A DNA stretch of 7,447 nt from Planctomicrobium sp. (GTDB lineage: Bacteria; Planctomycetota; Planctomycetia; Planctomycetales; Planctomycetaceae). The notes below the pieces were generated by a model, which did no database searches, was not told the origin of the DNA, and saw nothing but the letters and a program-made list of their open reading frames with translations. Below are positions 1-6,720 of this stretch, piece by piece (within the stretch, counting starts at the first letter, position 1; each line of letters begins with the position of its first letter). The translations under genes and the position numbers were made by a program. The stretch covers positions 1 to 7,447 of the forward strand of contig JAJDEL010000722.1 in the NCBI GenBank assembly GCA_029259835.1. Reading direction: 5' to 3'.

Positions 1-6
1 ATGCTG

Positions 7-12
7 GGAAGG
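7..12 (+). promoter_or_regulatory. Ribosome binding site deciding the lipoprotein start
   Basis: GGAAGG lies six bases before the ATG at 19. This favours that start over the in-frame ATG at position 1, which sits at the very edge of the window, so its own upstream region cannot be seen. Confidence 0.55.
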
Positions 13-18
13 ATTACC

Positions 19-225
19 ATGCGTCGATTATCCCTTTTTGCTACCTGTCTGGTTTGCCTGACGAGCGGCTGCACGATGTTTGAGTGGGTTCGCCCCCACC
101 AATTGTGGAAGCTGAATCGTCAACCAGCAATGTCACGTGACGATGCCTACTTCAACATTCCTGCTCAACCCGTTGTCAATGAAAACAAAACGGCACCTGG
201 TGAGAAGAGTGTCCGTCCATTTTGA
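19..225 (+). CDS. Small putative lipoprotein, 68 aa
   Basis: This is a short protein with a lipoprotein-type signal: basic n-region (MRR), a hydrophobic stretch of about 12 residues, then a lipobox-like T-S-G-C with the acylated cysteine at residue 18 and a Leu at -4. The mature part would be only about 51 residues; it is polar, with several prolines and a W-x5-LWKLNR segment just after the anchor, and has no recognisable domain. I chose the ATG at 19 over the in-frame ATG at 1 because a purine-rich GGAAGG lies six bases before it and because the n-region then has the usual length. The gene lies 54 bases upstream of an L,D-transpeptidase gene on the same strand, which suggests an envelope role, but its function is not recognised. 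It does not end in Lys or Arg, unlike Braun lipoprotein. The lipoprotein call is good; the family is unknown. Confidence 0.7.
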   Translation: MRRLSLFATCLVCLTSGCTMFEWVRPHQLWKLNRQPAMSRDDAYFNIPAQPVVNENKTAPGEKSVRPF

Positions 226-264
226 GTTTGGGAGTTGTTGATTGGGCCTCTCTGAATTCCAGTC

Positions 265-269
265 AAGGA
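265..269 (+). promoter_or_regulatory. Candidate ribosome binding site of the L,D-transpeptidase gene
   Basis: AAGGA lies ten bases before the ATG at 280. The spacing is slightly long. It is the only Shine-Dalgarno-like run in the 54-base gap after the lipoprotein gene, which otherwise shows no terminator or clear promoter. Confidence 0.4.
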
Positions 270-279
270 TGACTGAGTT

Positions 280-1452
280 ATGTTCGAATATCAGCCGCGT
301 CGCCATCCGCTACAATCTTTCCAGTTCTGGTTCATCATCCTGATCTGTGCAGGCAGCGTTCTTGCCTGGCGGTCTGGGGTTTTCTTTAAGAACGCTGTCC
401 CCGTTGCGATCACACCAACGATTGAAGAAGAGGAAATGCCGCCCCCTCCTCAAACTGGCGAAGACCTGTTTGCTGACGAGTCAAGATCAACGATTCCAGA
501 AATTTCACTTGCTCCGCTTCAGTCTGAAGAGACGTATCCTGAAGAAAATTCGACTGGGGTTTTGCGGCTGCCGAACGTTGAGTCTATCACCGATGATCAG
601 ATAAAAACGGCGGACGGAAGCTACCAAAGCGACGCGAACAGAGAATCCCTGGCGATCCAACAAACAAGCATCAAATCTACGACGGCTCCTCCTGTTCAAT
701 CACCCAATCCTGGTTCAGTCGAAGCATTGCCTTCTCGCCAGTTGGCTCCTCAAGCTCTCGACTTCACAGAAGTTGATCAACTCATCGCTGCTGGAGATGA
801 TGTCGTCGCGCTGCGGGCTCTCTCGACCTGGTACTGGCAACATCCAGAGAAGCGGCGCCAACTCTCCACGCGCATGACTCAACTTTCGAGACGCATTTAT
901 TTTCAACAACTCCCGCATTACATGGACCCTTATGAAGTTCAGTTCGGTGATCGTCTGGAAACGATTGCGAAAAAATATGACGTCTCCTGGAATTACCTTT
1001 CCAAGATTAACCGCACTGAGCCACAGCGAATTCGTGCCGGACAAAAACTGAAAGTCATACAAGGACCGTTCGACGTTGTTGTTGATTTAAGCGATTTTGA
1101 ATTGACCGTACATGCCCATGGGTACTTCGTCGTTCGAATGCCGGTTGGGATCGGTCAGGATGAATCAACACCGATTGGCTCATTCAAAGTCACAGATAAA
1201 GTCGTCGACCCAATTTACTATGGTCCCGATGGTGTCATCAAAAACGATGACCCTGCAAATCCTCTCGGCGAACGCTGGATTGCAATCAGCGATGCCGAGG
1301 GTACAGTTCAAGGATACGGACTGCATGGAACAATCGACCCGGCATCCATCGGAAAGGCCGAATCGCGCGGCTGTATTCGGTTATACGATCAGGATGTGAC
1401 CGATCTTTATGACCTGTTGACAATTGGTTCAGAGGTCATCATTAGGCGTTAG
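280..1452 (+). CDS. Membrane-anchored LysM / L,D-transpeptidase (YkuD fold), 390 aa
   Basis: This is a predicted periplasmic enzyme that cross-links peptidoglycan stems (3-3 links) or attaches proteins to them, through an active-site cysteine. Visible layout: a short basic N-terminus; one membrane segment at about residues 14-36; a long acidic and proline-rich, probably disordered linker at about 40-160; a helical stretch at about 161-212; a LysM domain at about 217-260 (YEVQFGDRLETIAKKYDV, ending in RAGQKLKVI); and a YkuD catalytic domain at about 264-390. The catalytic signature is intact: HGT at 349-351 and SRGCIRL at 362-368, with Cys365 as the nucleophile. The ATG at 280 has AAGGA ten bases upstream and gives a sensible cytoplasmic tail before the membrane helix. 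The gene follows the small lipoprotein gene and may share its mRNA. The 3' end overlaps the convergent mannosyltransferase-like gene by 24 bases. The enzyme class is secure; whether it acts in cross-linking, lipoprotein attachment or exchange cannot be told. Confidence 0.93.
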   Translation: MFEYQPRRHPLQSFQFWFIILICAGSVLAWRSGVFFKNAVPVAITPTIEEEEMPPPPQTGEDLFADESRSTIPEISLAPLQSEETYPEENSTGVLRLPNVESITDDQIKTADGSYQSDANRESLAIQQTSIKSTTAPPVQSPNPGSVEALPSRQLAPQALDFTEVDQLIAAGDDVVALRALSTWYWQHPEKRRQLSTRMTQLSRRIYFQQLPHYMDPYEVQFGDRLETIAKKYDVSWNYLSKINRTEPQRIRAGQKLKVIQGPFDVVVDLSDFELTVHAHGYFVVRMPVGIGQDESTPIGSFKVTDKVVDPIYYGPDGVIKNDDPANPLGERWIAISDAEGTVQGYGLHGTIDPASIGKAESRGCIRLYDQDVTDLYDLLTIGSEVIIRR

Positions 1453-2574
1453 AAGAGTATCAATGTCGTTATCCATGCCATTGATGATTGAGGGCCATTC
1501 GAATCGTTGAGAGAGGCGCACAGCAACTTTCTGGCGACTCACGATTTGCGAGCGATCATTCTGCTTCCAGTCGGAGAACTGCTGCAATTTTTGGATAAAG
1601 TCTGCGGTTGTTCCGTCGTACAGAAAACTCGCGTCCTTCTGGACTAACTCTGGATACGCAAGACGATCCGGCAGCAATGGAATGCAGCCAGCGTTCATGG
1701 CTTCGATGATCGCTATTCCAAAGAATTCATGTACCGCGGTCGAGACCACAACATCCGATTGCCGCAGAATGTCTTGGTACTCTGCCCGTGAATCCGCATA
1801 GCCCCAGTGGAGAATTTCGTCAGCGAATTCTGCCTTTGCTTTCTCAAAGCAGACTGGTGACTGCCGATAGGATTCCCCCAGGACAGAGAGCCGAAAGTCG
1901 CCTCCCTTTTTATGCAAGCGTTTGAGTCCGTCAAAGAATTGCTCCGGATTTTTATCATGTTCCCATCTCCCGACCCAGACAATGCGGAGTGGACCGTCTG
2001 TTGAATTGCCTGAAGGACTGGCATCAACACCAGGGGAATGGACTCTGGATTTCTCCATTGCCAAATCCAACATTTGATTCCAGCGTTGCTGATCCTCCAT
2101 CAATAGCTTCGGCATTTTCTTTAGCGCGTTTGAAGCATGGTCGAAAAGATTTTCGCGATGGAATTTGGAATTGAACCAGATTTGATCAGCAGCAAACAAA
2201 GAAATGAAGTTCGTGAAAGCAAAATGAAAGTCGCGCTTTGCTTCGTCGCTACGTCGTTGTGTTGGGTACTCAAATTGATTTTCATGGAAGTACAGAACAG
2301 TCGGAATTGAGCGCATTTTATCAGGCAAAAGCCCCTGAAGTTCCGCCAGGTTGAGCATATCGGTCGTGAAGATCACGTCCGGCCGATGTCCACCAGCAGC
2401 GATGACTTCACGGATTTGTAAAGCGAATGACGTCGCGGCATGCCTCATCCGCCATTTCCAGTGAGTCCCTGGCAGCGTCAATACAGTAAATTCGTGACGG
2501 CTGTTTTTTTGCCAGCCTTCAAGGAACGCCTGATGGCTACCAGTATGAAACGGATTGAGCGCGAGAATGTGCAT
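1429..2574 (-). CDS. tRNA-queuosine alpha-mannosyltransferase-like protein (DUF3524 + GT-B glycosyltransferase)
   Basis: This is a homologue of animal GTDC1/QTMAN, which transfers mannose from GDP-mannose to queuosine at position 34 of tRNA-Asp. Numbering here is from the ATG at 2574 (381 aa). The N-terminal DUF3524-type half begins with ILALNPFHTGSHQAFL and carries LPGTHWKWRMRHAA and LYFHENQFEYP (HENQ at 97-100). The C-terminal GT-B half begins near residue 196 with VWVGRWEHDKNPEQFF (RWEHDKNPE at 203-211), then VLGE, LHWGY, and HEFFGIAIIEA with Glu283 and Glu291 in the E-x7-E arrangement of GT4-like donor sites. These blocks match the human protein as I remember it nearly word for word. A GTG at 2598 would add eight residues; I prefer the ATG because the first beta strand of the family starts there, with AAGG just upstream, though only three bases away. 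No queuosine synthesis gene is in the window. The family is near certain; the exact sugar and tRNA are inferred. Confidence 0.88.
   Translation of the reverse strand: MHILALNPFHTGSHQAFLEGWQKNSRHEFTVLTLPGTHWKWRMRHAATSFALQIREVIAAGGHRPDVIFTTDMLNLAELQGLLPDKMRSIPTVLYFHENQFEYPTQRRSDEAKRDFHFAFTNFISLFAADQIWFNSKFHRENLFDHASNALKKMPKLLMEDQQRWNQMLDLAMEKSRVHSPGVDASPSGNSTDGPLRIVWVGRWEHDKNPEQFFDGLKRLHKKGGDFRLSVLGESYRQSPVCFEKAKAEFADEILHWGYADSRAEYQDILRQSDVVVSTAVHEFFGIAIIEAMNAGCIPLLPDRLAYPELVQKDASFLYDGTTADFIQKLQQFSDWKQNDRSQIVSRQKVAVRLSQRFEWPSIINGMDNDIDTLLTPNDDL
1459..1485. repeat. Inverted repeat just after the L,D-transpeptidase stop
   Basis: ATCAATG (1459-1465) and CATTGAT (1479-1485) are perfect reverse complements around a 13-base loop, beginning six bases after the + strand stop codon. 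A stem this AT-rich and without a following T-run would be a poor intrinsic terminator, and it lies inside codons of the opposite-strand gene, so it may be chance. It is the only hairpin I see that could serve the 3' end of the + strand unit. Confidence 0.3.
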
Positions 2575-2596
2575 AAACCTTGGTACATACCTGTTC

Positions 2597-2624
2597 ACTA
2601 TGGAGTTAGCGGTTCTGTTGACAA
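2597..2624 (-). promoter_or_regulatory. Weak promoter candidate for the mannosyltransferase-like gene
   Basis: Reading the - strand, TTGTCA (2624-2619) and CATAGT (2602-2597) are 16 bases apart and resemble -35 and -10 boxes at five and four of six positions. A transcript from here would start near 2590, downstream of the alternative GTG at 2598 and just before the ATG at 2574. Match quality is low and promoter consensus in the presumed host is uncertain. Confidence 0.22.
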
Positions 2625-2662
2625 CCGTTCTTTATCTTATTCTTAATCCTAATCACTATGAG

Positions 2663-2707
2663 GAAGATGAGCGCAAATGCGTCTGACCTTCTCCGTGTTT
2701 CATCTTC
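2663..2707. repeat. Inverted repeat between the two glycosyltransferase genes
   Basis: GAAGATGA (2663-2670) and TCATCTTC (2700-2707) form a perfect 8-base inverted repeat with a 29-base loop. The loop holds a second small palindrome, CGCA-AA-TGCG (2672-2681). It begins one base after the stop codon of the GT4 gene on the - strand. No T-run follows on that strand, so it is not a textbook intrinsic terminator; it could be an mRNA 3'-end stabilising structure or a regulator site for the gene downstream. What is seen is the symmetry only. Confidence 0.45.
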
Positions 2708-2708
2708 T

Positions 2709-3830
2709 TTAGAACGACACAACGCTTTCCCAAGCCGTGGCAAGAAGTTGCGAGTTCTGCTGGATCTTGAATTTCTCCATAATGACTTTCCGAGCGTTTC
2801 TCGCAAGTTGTTCCTGCAAGTTTGGTGACTTCACAAGTTGCTTGATAGCAGCCGCAAGTGATTCAGGTTCTGCTGCTGGAACGAGCAATGCACTCTCACC
2901 ATCGATCAAAATCTCTGTTGTCCCACCAACGTTCGTGGCGATGATCGGAACTCCGCTTGCCGCTGCTTCGAGTAAAACTCTACCGAGCGGTTCCTGCCGT
3001 GCCGGATGAATGAGCAAGTCAACTTCGTTCAGAATCGTGGAGATGTCACTTCGAAATCCCAGACGATGCAGTCGCTCCGGGATTCCTGCCACCTCGAAAG
3101 CACCATCAATGGCTGCGTCGAATTCTATCGTCTCTTGCTTCGTCGAATGCCTCTCCCCGATCAACAGATAGTGGAAATTCGGGCACTGTTCCTTGAGGAG
3201 AGCAGCCGCTTGGGCGAGATCGTTTTGAGCCTTGCGCAAACAGATCTGTCCAATCGTTGCCGCGAGGATTGCTTCCTTAGGTAACCCAAGTTTTTCTCGC
3301 AGAGATTGCGTCGCTGGTCGAGGTTGAAATTGATCGCAGTCGATTCCATTGTAAATCGTGACAACTTTCTCCGAGTCAACACCTTGTTGAACATGAAAAT
3401 CACGCGTGGCATCTGAAACAGCGATCAATAAATGATGCCGATTGAGATCATTCACCGCCGTTTTACTGAGCGACATGATATCTCGAATGTGGGTCGTCGT
3501 CGGAATGCTCAATTGATCAGCCACAGCCCCCAGATGTCGTCCCATTGCCAAGCTGTTCGCGTGAACGATGTCGAGATCCTGAGTTTCAACGCAGACTTTT
3601 AATCGCTTAGTAAGCTCTTCTAGCGAGAGGCGTTGCCCCTCAGGGTTTCGAAGAGTGAACTCTTGCACTGGCAGCAAACGTTGCTTGAATTCATCACAGA
3701 GAGGTCCGTCCGTCGGTGCCAGCGCAACGAATTCACAACGCTGTGAATGCAACTGATCAATAGCTGCCAACATCGAATGTTCTCCCCCGTTGAGGGTCGA
3801 GTATTCGAAGAGCAAGCCAATACGAACCAC
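2709..3830 (-). CDS. Glycosyltransferase family 4 protein, 373 aa
   Basis: This is a cytoplasmic or membrane-peripheral GT-B glycosyltransferase expected to move a sugar from a nucleotide-sugar donor to an unknown acceptor such as a lipid-linked glycan or polysaccharide. The N-terminal acceptor domain has LNGGEHSML (13-21), a DGPL element (41-44) and DIVHANS (87-93). The linker has VVTIYNGID (156-164). The C-terminal donor domain has GQICLRKAQNDLAQA (194-208), HPARQEPLGRVLLEAAASG (275-293) with Glu280 and Glu288 in E-x7-E spacing, and ATNVGGTTEIL (298-308). Length is typical. The start is a GTG at 3830, 11 bases after the glnD stop, with no convincing Shine-Dalgarno sequence; the next in-frame Met lies past the GGEH motif and would break the fold. 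Translation is therefore probably coupled to glnD. It is distinct from the mannosyltransferase-like protein next door, which has a different N-terminal domain. The substrate cannot be assigned. Confidence 0.9.
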   Translation of the reverse strand: MVRIGLLFEYSTLNGGEHSMLAAIDQLHSQRCEFVALAPTDGPLCDEFKQRLLPVQEFTLRNPEGQRLSLEELTKRLKVCVETQDLDIVHANSLAMGRHLGAVADQLSIPTTTHIRDIMSLSKTAVNDLNRHHLLIAVSDATRDFHVQQGVDSEKVVTIYNGIDCDQFQPRPATQSLREKLGLPKEAILAATIGQICLRKAQNDLAQAAALLKEQCPNFHYLLIGERHSTKQETIEFDAAIDGAFEVAGIPERLHRLGFRSDISTILNEVDLLIHPARQEPLGRVLLEAAASGVPIIATNVGGTTEILIDGESALLVPAAEPESLAAAIKQLVKSPNLQEQLARNARKVIMEKFKIQQNSQLLATAWESVVSF

Positions 3831-3841
3831 AGGACAACCGT

Positions 3842-6550
3842 TTAGCTAGAGAGACTAGAATCACGTGCAAAGAGCTGATGATCCTCACTATGAAAGTCAT
3901 CCAGAGCCTGCTGCAATCCGACACGGATTTGTTCGAGGCGTTCCCCGCCGCGCACCCGTGTACCATCTTGTTCTTGCAGGTAGAAGACGTCAATCACTTG
4001 ATCAAGATGCGTTGAAATTTTTGCCATGTCAATCGAGACATTCATGTCGAACAGAGCTTTCGTTAAAATGTAAAGCAGTCCCGGTCGATCCATTGCAAAG
4101 ACATCAAATATCGTCCGCGTGTCCGAGGAGTCGTTGTCAATTTTGACTCGCGGTGGCAAATCTGTGGAAGAGTTTGCAGGCGGAGGAGAACCAAATCTGC
4201 TGTTTTTCTGAAAGAGTTGCTCGACCGAAACTTCTCCTTTCAACACCGTACGCAGAGCATCAGCAATTTCAGCAATTCGATCTTGTGGAGGTTCACCTTC
4301 GTAGTCGGAATCTATCACTCGATAGCTGTCGATGATGACTCCTTCTGATGTTGTGTTAATTTCAGCAGAAAGAATACTCAGGCGTTTCGCTGATAAAACT
4401 CCCGTCATTTTATGAAAACAGCCAAATTGAAATTCAGTGTTTCCGGTGACAACTCGATACTCCATCGACTTAGTTCCGGCATCCCAACTCGCGATGACTT
4501 CAACATTTTCTTTACCGAGTTGCTGAATCACCTGGAGGTCGTGCGCAATTTGATCCGGAGGAGTACAGGTGAGATAGTATGCAGAAAATCCTGCAAGTTG
4601 TTGACTGATCCAGTCGAGGGATTTTGAATCGCCATCGCCCTCACTAAGGCAAACTGCGACAGATTTTTTTGTATTTTCAATCCGTTGCTGTTCGTGGTAT
4701 GCCTGTTTCTTTCCACTCAGCGTCTCGATGCAGCGGTCAAAAAACTCTGTCAGCAAGTTCGCTTTCCAACTTGTCCAGGTTCCGGGGCCAACTGCGGAAA
4801 CATCCGCCACGGTGAGTGTGTAGAGCATCCGTAGAACATCAGGCGATCCAACTTGCCGACTAAAATTCACAATGAGATCCGGGTCAGTGAAGTCTCGGCG
4901 AAAGGCAATATCTGCCATCACAAGGTGTAATTTGACGAGTAACCAAATTTGTTCAATTTGATAGTTAGGAAGAGATAAACGTTGCCCGACTTCAACAGCA
5001 ATCTCCGCACCGATTTCGCTATGGTCGCCGCCCTTGCCCTTCCCGATATCGTGCAACAGGACCGCAAGATGCAACACTTCTTTGTGGCGGATTTCTTGAT
5101 AAGCCGCTCCGATGGGGCCGTCATCGTTTTCGAAACTGGTCACCTTCTCAATCGCACGGAGTGTGTGTTCGTCGACAGTAAAATGATGATACTGATTGAA
5201 CTGCAAGAGGTTTCGGATGTGAGTCACTTGTGGAATCACGATATCCAAAAGTCCGGTTTGGAACATGCTCCGCAAAGTCGGTCCCAAAGCCGATGTGCAT
5301 CTGAAAATTTCAATGAAAGCATTCGCAGCTTTCGGAGAAATTGTCGGTGGAGGTTCAGCAAGACTTTTCTTAATTGTCTCAGCAACTTTCGGAGAAGGTA
5401 TCACTCCATACAATGCAGCGGCTTTGTAGAGTTGCAACATCGACTCCGGTGACTCGCAGACTTCCTCCAGATAACGATCCGCAACTTCAATACGATCTGC
5501 CCCGACATAGAACATTCCTTCCGCCCTGTGTCCGATCACGATATCTCGAGTTTTCTCAGCGAAAGACCTTGGTCGTTCCATGGCAACAAATCGTCGCGTG
5601 ATCGTCGCCAACTCTGAGCTATGGTGAAAAAACTCCTGCATGAACTGTTCGACAGGACGTTGATGGTCATTCCCCGGGAACCCCCGTTCTTCGGCAATGC
5701 GAAGTTGCTCGTCTTTTGTTAATCGATCTTGTTCTCCATCGTCGTTAAGGTGTAAATCGATTCGCAATTTCGTGAGAAACTCCCAAGCTCGTTTTAGCGT
5801 CTTCGCATCTTCCTTCGTGAGTGCTCCTTTCAGCCTCAGTGAATCAATATCTTTGACACCATAACGGGCGTACCCGACCCATCGAATTAAATGCAAATCA
5901 CGCAAACCTCCAGAAGAAGACTTGATATCCGGCTCCAGTTCCTGCGCCGGCGGCCCATACTCTGACCAGCCTTCTTCACGTGCTTCGAGGCAATCTTCGA
6001 TAAAATTTCGTTTCCGGGGAAAAACAACACGTCGTTTGAACTGAGTGACAAGCCGGTCATAGAGCGACTCGTTCCCCCAGAGATAACGAGCTTCAATTAA
6101 AGGAGTGGCAATCTGCGGGTCTTGTCTCGCCATTGAAATGCACGTCGCAATATCGCGAGTCGAGGACCCCAGTTTGATTTTGGAGTCCCAGCAATTTTGA
6201 ACGAACGCATCAACAAATGCACTAAATTCCTGCGAAACGTTCTTTTCGTGAAGGAACAATATGTCAATGTCCGAATACGGCGCCATGTCTCCGCGACCCG
6301 TGCCTCCAATCGCAATGATGGCTCCCTGTTTCGAAATCTGTTTCGCATCATCTTCTGAAAACTGAGCGATGGTTTCTTCGATGAGCGAACTTAAGAAGTC
6401 ATCGAATCCATAGCAAATCGCAGATGCGATCTGGATCCCAGGCGTTCCGTTCTCAAAAAGCGTCTTTGCTTTCGCACGAATTGCCGCAATCTGAGCTTTT
6501 CGCCGTGAAATGAAATCGCTGAGTTGATTCGATTGTTCGGTTGTGGACAT
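3842..6550 (-). CDS. glnD: [Protein-PII] uridylyltransferase / uridylyl-removing enzyme GlnD, 902 aa
   Basis: This cytoplasmic nitrogen sensor adds UMP to PII proteins when glutamine is low and removes it when glutamine is high. Domains in order: a nucleotidyltransferase at about residues 70-200 with GGTGRGDMAPYSDIDILF (82-99), Asp94 and Asp96 being the metal ligands; the GlnD helical linker with DIKSSSGGLRDLHLIRWVG (208-226); an HD hydrolase at about 450-610 with HHFTVDEH (455-462), LLHDIGKGKGGDH (498-510), KLHLVMADIAFRRDF (540-554) and LTVADVSAVGPGTWTSWK (579-596); and two ACT regions at about 695-775 and 812-890. Length is close to E. coli GlnD (890). Both catalytic centres look intact, so the enzyme should be bifunctional. 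The second ACT has the usual DRPGLL (821-826), but the first has FQFGCF at that place. The ATG at 6550 has no clear Shine-Dalgarno sequence. A GT4 gene follows after 11 bases; no glnB or amtB is in the window. Confidence 0.97.
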   Translation of the reverse strand: MSTTEQSNQLSDFISRRKAQIAAIRAKAKTLFENGTPGIQIASAICYGFDDFLSSLIEETIAQFSEDDAKQISKQGAIIAIGGTGRGDMAPYSDIDILFLHEKNVSQEFSAFVDAFVQNCWDSKIKLGSSTRDIATCISMARQDPQIATPLIEARYLWGNESLYDRLVTQFKRRVVFPRKRNFIEDCLEAREEGWSEYGPPAQELEPDIKSSSGGLRDLHLIRWVGYARYGVKDIDSLRLKGALTKEDAKTLKRAWEFLTKLRIDLHLNDDGEQDRLTKDEQLRIAEERGFPGNDHQRPVEQFMQEFFHHSSELATITRRFVAMERPRSFAEKTRDIVIGHRAEGMFYVGADRIEVADRYLEEVCESPESMLQLYKAAALYGVIPSPKVAETIKKSLAEPPPTISPKAANAFIEIFRCTSALGPTLRSMFQTGLLDIVIPQVTHIRNLLQFNQYHHFTVDEHTLRAIEKVTSFENDDGPIGAAYQEIRHKEVLHLAVLLHDIGKGKGGDHSEIGAEIAVEVGQRLSLPNYQIEQIWLLVKLHLVMADIAFRRDFTDPDLIVNFSRQVGSPDVLRMLYTLTVADVSAVGPGTWTSWKANLLTEFFDRCIETLSGKKQAYHEQQRIENTKKSVAVCLSEGDGDSKSLDWISQQLAGFSAYYLTCTPPDQIAHDLQVIQQLGKENVEVIASWDAGTKSMEYRVVTGNTEFQFGCFHKMTGVLSAKRLSILSAEINTTSEGVIIDSYRVIDSDYEGEPPQDRIAEIADALRTVLKGEVSVEQLFQKNSRFGSPPPANSSTDLPPRVKIDNDSSDTRTIFDVFAMDRPGLLYILTKALFDMNVSIDMAKISTHLDQVIDVFYLQEQDGTRVRGGERLEQIRVGLQQALDDFHSEDHQLFARDSSLSS

Positions 6551-6720
6551 GGGAGGTCGAACTTAGTTTTGAACGAAACAACAAGCGCTGTGAATCGTCA
6601 GGGAGTGAGGCAGCATTGTCCACAGTTTGCCATCCTGCTTCCAGAGTGATCCCCGTAACAGTTGCCGAAATCGAGAAGATACTCCGTCATTCACATTCAT
6701 TGATGCAAAGCGGCGCCGTT
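6551..6720. other. Gap upstream of glnD, no gene recognised
   Basis: These 170 bases separate the CefD-like gene from glnD, both on the - strand. They hold an 8-base perfect palindrome, CGGCGCCG (6711-6718), three bases after the upstream stop codon, but it has no loop and no T-run, so it is not a terminator. I find no convincing -35/-10 pair and no NtrC-type or sigma-54-type site. Whether glnD is co-transcribed with the upstream gene or has its own promoter cannot be told. Confidence 0.4.

Noticed and set aside
19..225. Small lipoprotein as a Braun lipoprotein (Lpp) equivalent
   Set aside because: There is no C-terminal Lys or Arg for attachment and no heptad pattern; several prolines argue against a long helix.
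2575..2598. GTG at 2598 as the true start of the mannosyltransferase-like gene
   Set aside because: It has no Shine-Dalgarno sequence and adds eight residues before the first conserved strand; the promoter candidate would also start transcription after it. It is kept as an alternative, not excluded.
4982..5452. 156-codon open frame on the + strand inside glnD
   Set aside because: It lies wholly antisense to the conserved HD region of glnD, and its product resembles no family.
6616..6624. TTGTCCACA, one mismatch from a DnaA box, near the start of glnD
   Set aside because: It is a single box with no cluster, no AT-rich unwinding stretch and no replication gene nearby, so a chance match is the simpler view.
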